From NCBI RefSeq assembly GCF_001412655.1, contig NZ_CP012996.1, forward strand, positions 4,464,001 through 4,528,000: DNA of 64,000 nucleotides, given 5' to 3'. Numbering within the stretch: position 1 is the first letter of the stretch; each line of letters starts with the position of its first letter. This DNA is from Pedobacter sp. PACM 27299. Its GTDB lineage: Bacteria; Bacteroidota; Bacteroidia; Sphingobacteriales; Sphingobacteriaceae. The notes under the pieces were generated by a model. It searched no databases, was not told the origin of the DNA, and was given only the letters and a program-made list of their open reading frames with translations. This document shows, piece by piece, positions 1 through 7,626 of the stretch. A program made the position numbers and the translations under genes.

Positions 1-1418
1 CACAGTATCTAAGAAACTTTTACAACAGCAGGAACTTCCAGTTTGCCTGGCTGGGTGAAAAAGGATTAACGGAACAGGCCCGTGTATTTTATCAATTGAA
101 TAAAGACTATGTAGATAATTTCCGCGACAGTTCCCTGCTGGATGTCAATCTGGACAAGAAGATGGAACTGTTGATGAAAGAGGATACTACTTTCAAAAAG
201 GCGGATAGCAGTCTGGCTCATCTGGACTTACAGCTGACCAGCCATTTCTTCAATTATGTGGCTACAGCTTATGAGGGGAAAGTCAACCCAGAGGTGATAC
301 AATGGCATATTCCGAGGAAAAAGCTGAGCACTGTGGCTTTGCTGGATTCTTTGATGACCAATAAAAACCTTAAAACTGACGACTGGGAACCTGTAAATCA
401 GCAGTATAAAGCATTAAAAAAAGAACTTCAACGGTATTACAGTCTTCAAAAAGAAGGCAATTGGAAAACTATTCCAATAGGCAGCAGAAAAAAATACCAG
501 CTGGGTGATAGCGGTCTGACGGTAAGCTTGGTCAAGCAACGTTTGATTGCAATGGGCGATACACTGGCGAAAGACAGCTTACCTGTATTTGACCAGGCGC
601 TAAAAACCGCAGTAAAAAAACTACAGCCATTATATGGACTTCGCAGTACGGGAACAATCGACCCTGCTTTACTAAAAGAATTGAATGTTCCCATTGAAAA
701 ACGTATTGAACAAATACTCATTAATCTGGAACGTATGCGCTGGATGCCGGTCATGCCTTCAGGAAAAATGATTCTGGTTAACATTCCTGAGTACCAGCTT
801 CATGTTTTTGAAGACCATAAACAGGTATTGAACATGGGCATTGTAGTTGGTAAAGCAGCTAATAAAACGGTAATCTTCAGCAATAAACTGAGAAATATTG
901 TGTTCAGTCCATATTGGAATATTCCTGCGAGCATTGTTCGTGCAGAAATTCTTCCGGCAATGAAACGCAACCGCAATTATCTGGCGAGTAAAAATATGGA
1001 ACAAACTGGAACCAGTAATGGCCTGCCTACGGTTCGCCAAAAGCCTGGCGACAACAATTCACTGGGGCGTGTAAAATTCCTTTTCCCTAACAGTTACGAC
1101 ATTTATTTCCATGATACTCCGGCAAAATCCCTGTTTGCGGAAGAAAAAAGAGCTTTTAGTCATGGCTGCATCCGACTGGCACAACCGGTGAAGCTTGCAG
1201 ACTATCTATTGGCTGATCAGCCGGATTGGACACCGGAAAGGATAGCGAAAGCGATGAAAAGCACAAAAGAAATCTGGGTAGCCTTAAAGAAACCTGTCCC
1301 TGTGTTTATTACCTATTTCACTTCCTGGGTAGATCAGGATGGCCGATTGAATTTCAGAGATGACATTTATGGTCATGATCAGAAGATGGCAGAACAGCTG
1401 TTCCTTACTGCTAGATAA
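1..1418 (+). CDS. L,D-transpeptidase, YcbB/LdtD type (5' end outside window)
   Basis: The reading frame is open from the first bases of the window, so the gene starts upstream; an in-frame TTG at 96 is not the true start. The protein should form 3-3 cross-links in peptidoglycan, or attach proteins to it, in the periplasm. Visible parts, in order, are the scaffold domain typical of large L,D-transpeptidases, a peptidoglycan-binding segment (around GDSGLTVSLVKQRL and LQPLYGLRSTGTID), and a C-terminal YkuD catalytic domain. The catalytic motif SHGCIRL is intact, with the Cys codon at 1167-1169 and an upstream HDTP segment. It converges on the cold shock gene and shares a terminator region with it. 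The enzyme class is near certain; the in vivo substrate is not visible. Confidence 0.93.
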   Translation, partial: QYLRNFYNSRNFQFAWLGEKGLTEQARVFYQLNKDYVDNFRDSSLLDVNLDKKMELLMKEDTTFKKADSSLAHLDLQLTSHFFNYVATAYEGKVNPEVIQWHIPRKKLSTVALLDSLMTNKNLKTDDWEPVNQQYKALKKELQRYYSLQKEGNWKTIPIGSRKKYQLGDSGLTVSLVKQRLIAMGDTLAKDSLPVFDQALKTAVKKLQPLYGLRSTGTIDPALLKELNVPIEKRIEQILINLERMRWMPVMPSGKMILVNIPEYQLHVFEDHKQVLNMGIVVGKAANKTVIFSNKLRNIVFSPYWNIPASIVRAEILPAMKRNRNYLASKNMEQTGTSNGLPTVRQKPGDNNSLGRVKFLFPNSYDIYFHDTPAKSLFAEEKRAFSHGCIRLAQPVKLADYLLADQPDWTPERIAKAMKSTKEIWVALKKPVPVFITYFTSWVDQDGRLNFRDDIYGHDQKMAEQLFLTAR

Positions 1419-1450
1419 GCTATTTAATCCTGCTCTTTTTTACTTAGTTA

Positions 1451-1500
1451 GCCCTGTAAAAAAAACAGGGCAAAAAAAAACTGCCCTTGAGGGGCAGTTT
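1451..1500. terminator. Bidirectional terminator between transpeptidase and cold shock gene
   Basis: Two hairpins lie in the convergent gap: arms GCCCTG/CAGGGC at 1451-1456 and 1466-1471, and arms CTGCCC/GGGCAG at 1481-1486 and 1492-1497. The second is preceded by nine A (nine U for minus-strand transcripts) and followed by a short T run on the plus strand, so it can end transcription from both sides. Confidence 0.75.
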
Positions 1501-1522
1501 TCACAATTTATATTGAGGAAAT

Positions 1523-1714
1523 TTAAATCACCTTAACATTTACTGCATTAAGACCTTTACGACCTTCTTCAACATCATAAGAAACTTTATCGTTCTCACG
1601 GATGTCGGCTAATAAGCCAGTTGAATGAACAAAGATTTCACTTTCGCCCGAGTTTGGAACGATGAATCCGAAACCTTTAGTTTCATTAAAAAATTTTACT
1701 ACTCCTTCTTGCAT
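1523..1714 (-). CDS. Cold shock protein, CspA family
   Basis: A 63-residue single-domain cold shock protein that binds single-stranded RNA or DNA in the cytoplasm. The RNP1-type motif KGFGFI and the RNP2-like segment EIFVH are both visible. The start is the ATG at 1712-1714, giving MQEGVVKFF, which matches the family N-terminus. A longer frame adds 17 hydrophobic residues that would cover the untranslated leader and the -7 promoter element, so I reject it. It is transcribed alone and ends at a strong hairpin with a U tract. Whether it is cold-induced or constitutive cannot be told from the sequence. Confidence 0.93.
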   Translation of the reverse strand: MQEGVVKFFNETKGFGFIVPNSGESEIFVHSTGLLADIRENDKVSYDVEEGRKGLNAVNVKVI

Positions 1715-1740
1715 TGTATTTTTTATTATAATTAATAGGA

Positions 1741-1748
1741 CAAATGTA
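1741..1748 (-). promoter_or_regulatory. -7 promoter element of the cold shock gene
   Basis: Read on the minus strand this is TACATTTG, a perfect match to the Bacteroidota TAnnTTTG -7 element. It lies 26 bases before the chosen ATG. No clear -33 TTTG is seen at standard spacing. Confidence 0.5.
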
Positions 1749-1793
1749 AGTATAAATAATTGCAATACAGTTATTTCATCAAATATAATTTTA

Positions 1794-4325
1794 CTAATAC
1801 CTGAATTTCATGGTAATATAAGGGTAATATCCCTCTTTGGAATGGGCAATCTGTGCCTGTACGACGGTTAAAATGGCGGGTGCATAATACAATCCACCGC
1901 CATAGCTATAATGCCATACATCGGAGTCATCTTGCTTCGTCCACACCCTCCCAGTATCAAAGAAGGCTGTTATTCCAAATTGTCCGGGTAAAATATATCC
2001 CCCAACATTGGCGAGTTTCGTCCGTAATTCCAGGTTATTGTATAAGCTATGCTGCCCACCAAAACGGAAAGAGCGAAATCCTAATAAATTTCCTTGTCCA
2101 CCGATATAATTCGACTGATAAAACGCCTGATTGCCAAAAGTCAACCCTCCTCCCGTTCGGTTTGCCAGCACAAAGCGCTTGGAATTCCCTATTCTTTGGT
2201 AAAATGTATAGCTGGCCAACAACTGCACAGAAGATGCTGCCGCCGCATTTAAGCCGGTGTAAAACCGCAGCTTTGCATCGATCAGGTTCCCCGAAGAAGG
2301 TAATACTTCATTATTCCTAGTATTGCGGATAAAAGCAACCTTCAAACCAGTGTACCATTTATCCTCACTAATCGTGGCGCTATCTGGCGAATGCAGTTGA
2401 TCTGAATTGCTGATAAAGCGATCATTGTTGTCCTCCCTGTTGAAACGATAATACTGAAAGGTAGGCCCGACAGTCCAGGTATTTTTATGGTCGCGCCACC
2501 TTAAAGCAGGATCAAAATCATACAAACTAAACCTGGCCCTATAGTATACGACATAGTCTCCGGTTTTGGAATAAGGTGTTTCATTACCCAGACCGAAGAA
2601 ATTCTGAGAATTTTCAGGCGCAAAAGCACTCGCTTGCAGCACAATATCAGCCTTTCCAAGAGCATGAAACCATTCACTGGAATAGTTAAAGCTGAAAGCT
2701 TTGGTTTTAAAAGAGTGTAAAAAAGAAAAGGAATGTATATTTCCGAAGGGCAGTTTCCGAAAACCGGGACTCATTATTTTATAGGATAAGCCCATAGAAA
2801 GGCCATCATCTGCATTAAAGCCGGCATTGAGCAAGGTCATATTCCTCGAATACAGATCTGTAGGTACGTAATGTGTATTGTTGGTATCATTAGCGAGGTG
2901 TTTGATTAGCCTGGAGGAAGCGCCTGAATAAGTAATCCCTTCTTCCATTCCATAAAAAGGCACCTTGCGCCTGGCTGCCACTACATCATAATGCTTCTTG
3001 CCTTCCCCATTAACCATTCGGATCCGAATATTAGAGTTTTTATTGTTGAGCAGTATACTATCATTTCCATCCCTTACATATAAACGGATTTCTTTAGTCA
3101 CCGAAGGATCGTAATTTCTTGTAAACAAGGTTTCCCCAGCTTTACCATTCTTGTCCAGTTTTTTTAAATTCAGGGTTAAACCTGCGGCACCATGATCGCT
3201 GATCTGAACCAGTTCATTCTTATTGCTGCCCTGAACGTCAACAATCCGATTCATAAAATGATAATAGGTCTTCATTGTTTCCGCTAAGCTTTTTCTTCTT
3301 TCCTTTAGCTGAGCAAGTAATTGATCATGACGAAGGGAATAGCTGGGTTCTGGTAATTTCTTCAGTGCGTGTTCAAAAAGCTTATCCGTCATTGCTGCAG
3401 AAAACTCCTGAATGATCCGATCCCATTCTTCTGCTCCTATCGTTCCCAGGATGCGTCCGTACATACTTCTGCCTTCCCAAAAAAACCAATTGATATTTTG
3501 AACATTTCGCTCATAGCCCTGAATCATAGGAAGCAGCCAGGAAACCTGGGCGAATCTTGGAATCAGGCCTTGTGAAAGGTAATATACCATATCGCGATCC
3601 CTCGGAACCACCACATAACGAGTGCCCTGCGCAGTTTTCTCTGGAACCCAGCGCCATTGATCCTCATGCCTGTCCCAATCTCCCAATAAATAATCCAGCG
3701 CTTTAGCTTTCAGCATTAATGTTGCATCTACTGAATTGTTATGGTTTTCATTTAACTTTCTCAGCATCTTGTCGGTATTATCCGTATCCCCTTCAGGTTC
3801 TCTTTCTTCCAGCAAACAAAGACTATTTTCGAAAACCGGGGCAAACTCTCCAAGTGCGGTATCAGTAACTACCCAGCCGATCATAGGATTGCTATGTGGA
3901 ATCCCTATTGCATCTGCAAAAACAGGGACCACCAAGGCAGAAAAAGGATGCTGTGCCGACATATTGTCTTTCACGATATCTTTCGCAAAAGTAGCTTGTA
4001 ATTCTAAAGGGAGTAATACTTCAGGATATTTCTCTACAGATCGCAATACCCATTCCTTCCCTTGTTTATCTTCCATTCTTAGGGAATGGGTTTGATTCCC
4101 TCCTCCTCTTTTAATGGGTGTTAGTCCTCCTTTAATCTGAGACAGGCGAATCACAGGTACCTTGGTACTGTCTGCATATTCCTTCCGATAGTTCTCGCCA
4201 AAAAGAAAACGGTGGAACTTCCCTACATGGTCGTATTTTGGATAGATACTCACCTTTAAAGAATCCTGTGCATGGGCACAAAAACCCGCAAATATCAATG
4301 TAGAAAAAAGTAACTGTTTTACCAT
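1794..4325 (-). CDS. Omp85-type outer membrane barrel with N-terminal kinase-like domain
   Basis: This is an 843-residue protein with a signal peptide (cleavage near residue 19, CAHAQ). The C-terminal ~350 residues look like a BamA/TamA/ShlB-type beta barrel, with the segment GGQGNLLGFRSFRFGG, a GxFxDTGRVW-like strand, and a terminal aromatic residue (KFRY). The N-terminal ~350 residues are not POTRA-like. They carry a Gly-rich loop (KRGGGNQTHSLR, residues 72-83), then GDWDRHEDQW (215-224) and PRDRDMVY (241-248). This order resembles the catalytic loop and metal-binding Asp of HipA/Fam20/PI3K-like kinases. The kinase reading is my inference. The gene stands alone between convergent and divergent neighbours. 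Function is unknown; it could phosphorylate or bind a ligand at the envelope. Confidence 0.75.
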   Translation of the reverse strand: MVKQLLFSTLIFAGFCAHAQDSLKVSIYPKYDHVGKFHRFLFGENYRKEYADSTKVPVIRLSQIKGGLTPIKRGGGNQTHSLRMEDKQGKEWVLRSVEKYPEVLLPLELQATFAKDIVKDNMSAQHPFSALVVPVFADAIGIPHSNPMIGWVVTDTALGEFAPVFENSLCLLEEREPEGDTDNTDKMLRKLNENHNNSVDATLMLKAKALDYLLGDWDRHEDQWRWVPEKTAQGTRYVVVPRDRDMVYYLSQGLIPRFAQVSWLLPMIQGYERNVQNINWFFWEGRSMYGRILGTIGAEEWDRIIQEFSAAMTDKLFEHALKKLPEPSYSLRHDQLLAQLKERRKSLAETMKTYYHFMNRIVDVQGSNKNELVQISDHGAAGLTLNLKKLDKNGKAGETLFTRNYDPSVTKEIRLYVRDGNDSILLNNKNSNIRIRMVNGEGKKHYDVVAARRKVPFYGMEEGITYSGASSRLIKHLANDTNNTHYVPTDLYSRNMTLLNAGFNADDGLSMGLSYKIMSPGFRKLPFGNIHSFSFLHSFKTKAFSFNYSSEWFHALGKADIVLQASAFAPENSQNFFGLGNETPYSKTGDYVVYYRARFSLYDFDPALRWRDHKNTWTVGPTFQYYRFNREDNNDRFISNSDQLHSPDSATISEDKWYTGLKVAFIRNTRNNEVLPSSGNLIDAKLRFYTGLNAAAASSVQLLASYTFYQRIGNSKRFVLANRTGGGLTFGNQAFYQSNYIGGQGNLLGFRSFRFGGQHSLYNNLELRTKLANVGGYILPGQFGITAFFDTGRVWTKQDDSDVWHYSYGGGLYYAPAILTVVQAQIAHSKEGYYPYITMKFRY

Positions 4326-4572
4326 ATCTGCTTTATATCTGTAGCGTTTTAATCATTACATCTTTTTGAAATGCCTTGAAATCCAAATCGCAATCATCCA
4401 TCTCATCATTTTTTCTTCCTTTTATATGCCTTGTTAAGATAGATAAAGGTATTCCTAAAAATACTCAACTACTCTTGATCTGTGTTAAGAAATGAATAAT
4501 AATGAACAAAAAAAACAAAGAGCAGTTCAGCTAATCTGCCGATATTGAATCAGATAGAAAACCAAATATCAA

Positions 4573-5340
4573 TTGAATTGTTTTAGGGAAAATTACCTTG
4601 ACTACTTAGAATTCATAGGCATTTCAGCACTATCCGATTTACCATACCTACAGCAAATGCCCATGGAAAAGATTCAATTACCCCTAGAATTATTATATCC
4701 AAGTTGCCCAACCATGGATCCGCAGTTGGTAGAGGTGCTGACAGATCTATGTTTTCAGAAAGAAGAACAGCTGGTATCAGACTTATTATTTGTTTTCGGT
4801 TCCAATATAAAACACAAAGAAATTGCAGGAATAATTGCTGAGCTAATGGACAACAACCAAGTGGATCGGGTATTAATTACCGGCGGCGTTGCCAGTTTCG
4901 GAAATTCATTTCCCCAAAACAGACCGGAGTCTGAAGCCATCTTTGCATTACTTCCAGAAAGACATAAACAGCAGCCAATAATTTTGGAAACACGTTCCAG
5001 AAATATGCTCGAAAACATTATCGAAGCACAAAAAATGCTTGCTGCTGAAAAGATAAAGACGATCAGCTTTATTTGCCATGCTTATGCCAGCAAAAGAGCG
5101 GCCCTGACCTTAAAAAGCTTTTTTCCAAATGCGAGCATTCATTGTATCTCAATTGCACTCCCATCATACCAAGCGGAACATCCAATCACCGCAGCCTATT
5201 GGTCAAAAACCAAATATGGACAAAGCCTGATCCTGGGAGAATACCTGCGACTGATCACTTATGGAAATCGGGGAGATTTCCCATTAACCGCAATACAGCC
5301 TTATATAGATCTGGTAGAACGCTTACTATTAAACAAATAA
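4573..5340 (+). CDS. YdcF/SanA/ElyC-like DUF218 protein
   Basis: A 255-residue protein with a DUF218 fold: LLFVFGSN, then ITGG, then a conserved ESEA, then E-T-R-S-R-N-x-x-E-N, which is the usual signature of the family. Members act in envelope maintenance or bind nucleotide-like ligands; the reaction is not established for most. There is no signal peptide, unlike SanA/ElyC, so this is the soluble YdcF type. The frame opens just after a TAG at 4555-4557, and the first start is TTG at 4573; an ATG at 4657 would remove 28 residues. It is divergent from the Omp85 gene, with a 247-base gap in which I see no clear promoter. Confidence 0.8.
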   Translation: MNCFRENYLDYLEFIGISALSDLPYLQQMPMEKIQLPLELLYPSCPTMDPQLVEVLTDLCFQKEEQLVSDLLFVFGSNIKHKEIAGIIAELMDNNQVDRVLITGGVASFGNSFPQNRPESEAIFALLPERHKQQPIILETRSRNMLENIIEAQKMLAAEKIKTISFICHAYASKRAALTLKSFFPNASIHCISIALPSYQAEHPITAAYWSKTKYGQSLILGEYLRLITYGNRGDFPLTAIQPYIDLVERLLLNK

Positions 5341-5452
5341 GTTCAAAATCCCCTCTTAAAAAGCTCTGCTGCTGCTCCTATAACAATCCAATTCTCTGAA
5401 ATGAATTTCAAAATTCTGATAAGAATGCAATTCTTATTTGAGCAATTGAGGA

Positions 5453-5460
5453 AATCTTTG
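5453..5460 (+). promoter_or_regulatory. Possible -7 element of the DinB-like gene
   Basis: AATCTTTG, one mismatch from TAnnTTTG, 29 bases before the ATG at 5490. A TTTG at 5437-5440 lies too close to be a standard -33 element, so support is modest. Confidence 0.35.
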
Positions 5461-5489
5461 CACCTTCGTAACACAAAAAACTGAGCATT

Positions 5490-5990
5490 ATGTATCGTAG
5501 TATTGAAGATTTCCTGACTGAACGTAAAGAAGAAGAGTCAAATACCGTCAAACTATTTTCCAACCTTACCGAGGAAAGCAAATCAGTAAAAATTCATGAA
5601 AATGTACGTTCTCTGGAACGCCTGGCATGGCACATCACCCAGACACTGACAGAGATGGGCAAAAATGCAGGTTTATTTGAAAACGACCTTTTACATGAGC
5701 TTCCAATTCCAGCAACAATTGCAGAACTGATCGAAACTTATGTCGACTATAACACCTTATTGATGCGTACAGTGAGGTTAAAATGGACGGATTCAAATCT
5801 GGACGACCTGGTGAATATGTATGGTGAACAATGGAAAAAAGGAAAAGTTCTTTCTGTTTTAATCGCGCATGAAAGCCACCACAGAAGTCAGATGACCGTC
5901 ATCATGAGAATGCTGGGACTTAACGTACCCGGAATATATGGCCCTTCGAAAGAAGAATGGGAAAGCATGGGCATGCCTCCAATGGAATAA
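5490..5990 (+). CDS. DinB-family putative metal-dependent protein
   Basis: 166 residues, the normal length for the DinB/YfiT-like four-helix bundle family. The metal-binding His triad is visible as H48 (in LAWHITQ) plus H127 and H131 in HESHHRSQM. Many members are thiol-dependent transferases (for example for bacillithiol or mycothiol), but the substrate of this one cannot be read from sequence. The C-terminal tail GIYGPSKEEWESMGMPPME is typical of Bacteroidota members. It stands alone; the 198-base gap after it shows only weak small inverted repeats and no clear terminator. Confidence 0.87.
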   Translation: MYRSIEDFLTERKEEESNTVKLFSNLTEESKSVKIHENVRSLERLAWHITQTLTEMGKNAGLFENDLLHELPIPATIAELIETYVDYNTLLMRTVRLKWTDSNLDDLVNMYGEQWKKGKVLSVLIAHESHHRSQMTVIMRMLGLNVPGIYGPSKEEWESMGMPPME

Positions 5991-6188
5991 TCCAGGCCTA
6001 AATAATAAGGAAGTCTCACATGGAATATCCTTATCAGCTATTCGCTACTCAAAACTAAGTAGTTACTTTAAAAAAACAAGCGCCTAAGTAAAAGAAATTA
6101 CACTTTGTGTGTTTATCTACTTGAACAGCTTGTAATTCATAAAATAACCCATAATAATATATAAATAACTGACCGACAACCGGAATCA

Positions 6189-7622
6189 TCAATCTATCAC
6201 CTGCTTTAAAAATGTTTCTGCTATTTTCCCATAATCTTTATTAAAATGATGATCTCCTGGAATGGTCACCACTTTTAATCCATTATTCAGAAAAACACCT
6301 CGGATTTTAGCACCTTCTCCTGTTCCAAAAATGGACACTGGAACCATTGGCATTAAACTTTTCATTTCAGGGATCACCTTATAACCATCTTTACTGCTGC
6401 TAAAATTCAACAGGTCGACCAGGTGGATTTCAAAATCGGCCGTCACATCCGGAGAAAGTGAAATCACCCCTTTCAGTTCAGTTTTCAAATGAGCAGGCAA
6501 TCTATTTGCGATAAAGGGAACAATCGAGGCCCCAAAGGAATAACCAGCTAAAATGAAGCTTTCTTTACCCAATTCTGAGAGGTAATGCTCCAGTGCCAGG
6601 CTCACTTCTCTGGTGGCTTGATCCGGGGTTTTCGCATTCCAGAAGTACTTTTGTGCATCCATTCCAAGTACAGAAAGGCCTTTTGAAGCCAATTCTTCTG
6701 CCAGAGACTGATCAAAACTAGTCCAGCCACCATCACCTGAAATCATAAACACCATCGGTAATTTATTCTGCTGATTACTTCGGATTAGCGTTAATGGTAG
6801 ATCCCCTCTATAAGGCTGTACGGCCGGTTGATTACTTGCGGTTTTATGTTCTGCAGCTTTTCGTTCTGTAAAACCGGGTGCATTTAGGATCATCTTAAAG
6901 CCATCATTCAGGGCCGTTTTCCAATCTTCTATATTTAAAAAACCATGTCCGGCATTGGGTAAAGCAATCAGCTCAGTCATCGGCATTCCTTTCAAAAATG
7001 TTTCCGTTGCTGGAAAAGGGCATGCCAGATCTTTCTTCCCGTTGATGACGAGCAGCGGGGCAGTCAGGTTGTTTGTACGTCCTAACAAGTACGACACTCC
7101 TTTTTTTATAGGTTTTTGATTTAACCCATTTCCCTGACATAAAGGTTTTTTGATATTGATATCAGGGGAGAAACCAATCGCAATTCCTCCTTTAAACGTA
7201 TTTGCTGGTGCCTGCACCAAAATGCCGTAAATCAAGGTCGCTCCATAAGAATAACCCATTAATACAGGCTTCAGGTAATTCGGCAGTTTATATTTCTTTT
7301 GAATGGATAGGCTCAATTCTTCAAAATCTGCCGCAGGGTATAAACAGGCCGTAGCCATTTTAGACAGATAATACTCATAATGACGCGCATCTATTCCAAG
7401 AACCAATGCGCCATCGTCGGCCATATTTTTGGCCATATTGACCACTACATCTTTCCAGCCCCCATCCCCGGAAACAAATAAAATAACGGCAACAGGCGCA
7501 TGCTGGGGCTGATAAACGGTAATATCTCCAAATTTACCATAAGAAATCTGATCGATCTCCAGGGCAGAAACCGGTTTACTACTAAATAACAACAACAAGA
7601 TAATTACCAATATCGGTTTCAT
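6189..7622 (-). CDS. acvB: AcvB/VirJ family lysyl-phosphatidylglycerol hydrolase
   Basis: A 477-residue exported protein with a signal peptide (to about residue 20) and two tandem alpha/beta-hydrolase-like domains. Each begins with a VSGDGGW or ISGDGGW motif and has a nucleophile elbow: GYSYGA with Ser125 and GYSFGA with Ser362. AcvB of Agrobacterium removes lysine from lysyl-phosphatidylglycerol in the periplasm. Here the gene follows the lysyl-PG synthase gene mprF with only 4 bases between them, which strongly supports the same substrate. Both Ser residues are present, so either domain could be active. VirJ proteins carry only the C-terminal half; this one has both. Confidence 0.88.
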   Translation of the reverse strand: MKPILVIILLLLFSSKPVSALEIDQISYGKFGDITVYQPQHAPVAVILFVSGDGGWKDVVVNMAKNMADDGALVLGIDARHYEYYLSKMATACLYPAADFEELSLSIQKKYKLPNYLKPVLMGYSYGATLIYGILVQAPANTFKGGIAIGFSPDINIKKPLCQGNGLNQKPIKKGVSYLLGRTNNLTAPLLVINGKKDLACPFPATETFLKGMPMTELIALPNAGHGFLNIEDWKTALNDGFKMILNAPGFTERKAAEHKTASNQPAVQPYRGDLPLTLIRSNQQNKLPMVFMISGDGGWTSFDQSLAEELASKGLSVLGMDAQKYFWNAKTPDQATREVSLALEHYLSELGKESFILAGYSFGASIVPFIANRLPAHLKTELKGVISLSPDVTADFEIHLVDLLNFSSSKDGYKVIPEMKSLMPMVPVSIFGTGEGAKIRGVFLNNGLKVVTIPGDHHFNKDYGKIAETFLKQVID

Positions 7623-7626
7623 AGGC

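Noticed and set aside
1715..1765. Longer cold shock protein with a hydrophobic N-terminus
   Set aside because: The extra 17 residues cover the leader and -7 element; the family begins at MQEGVVKFF.
5991..6188. Small inverted repeats such as AAGTA-GT-TACTT after the DinB-like gene
   Set aside because: Stems of five bases in AT-rich DNA without T runs are expected by chance.
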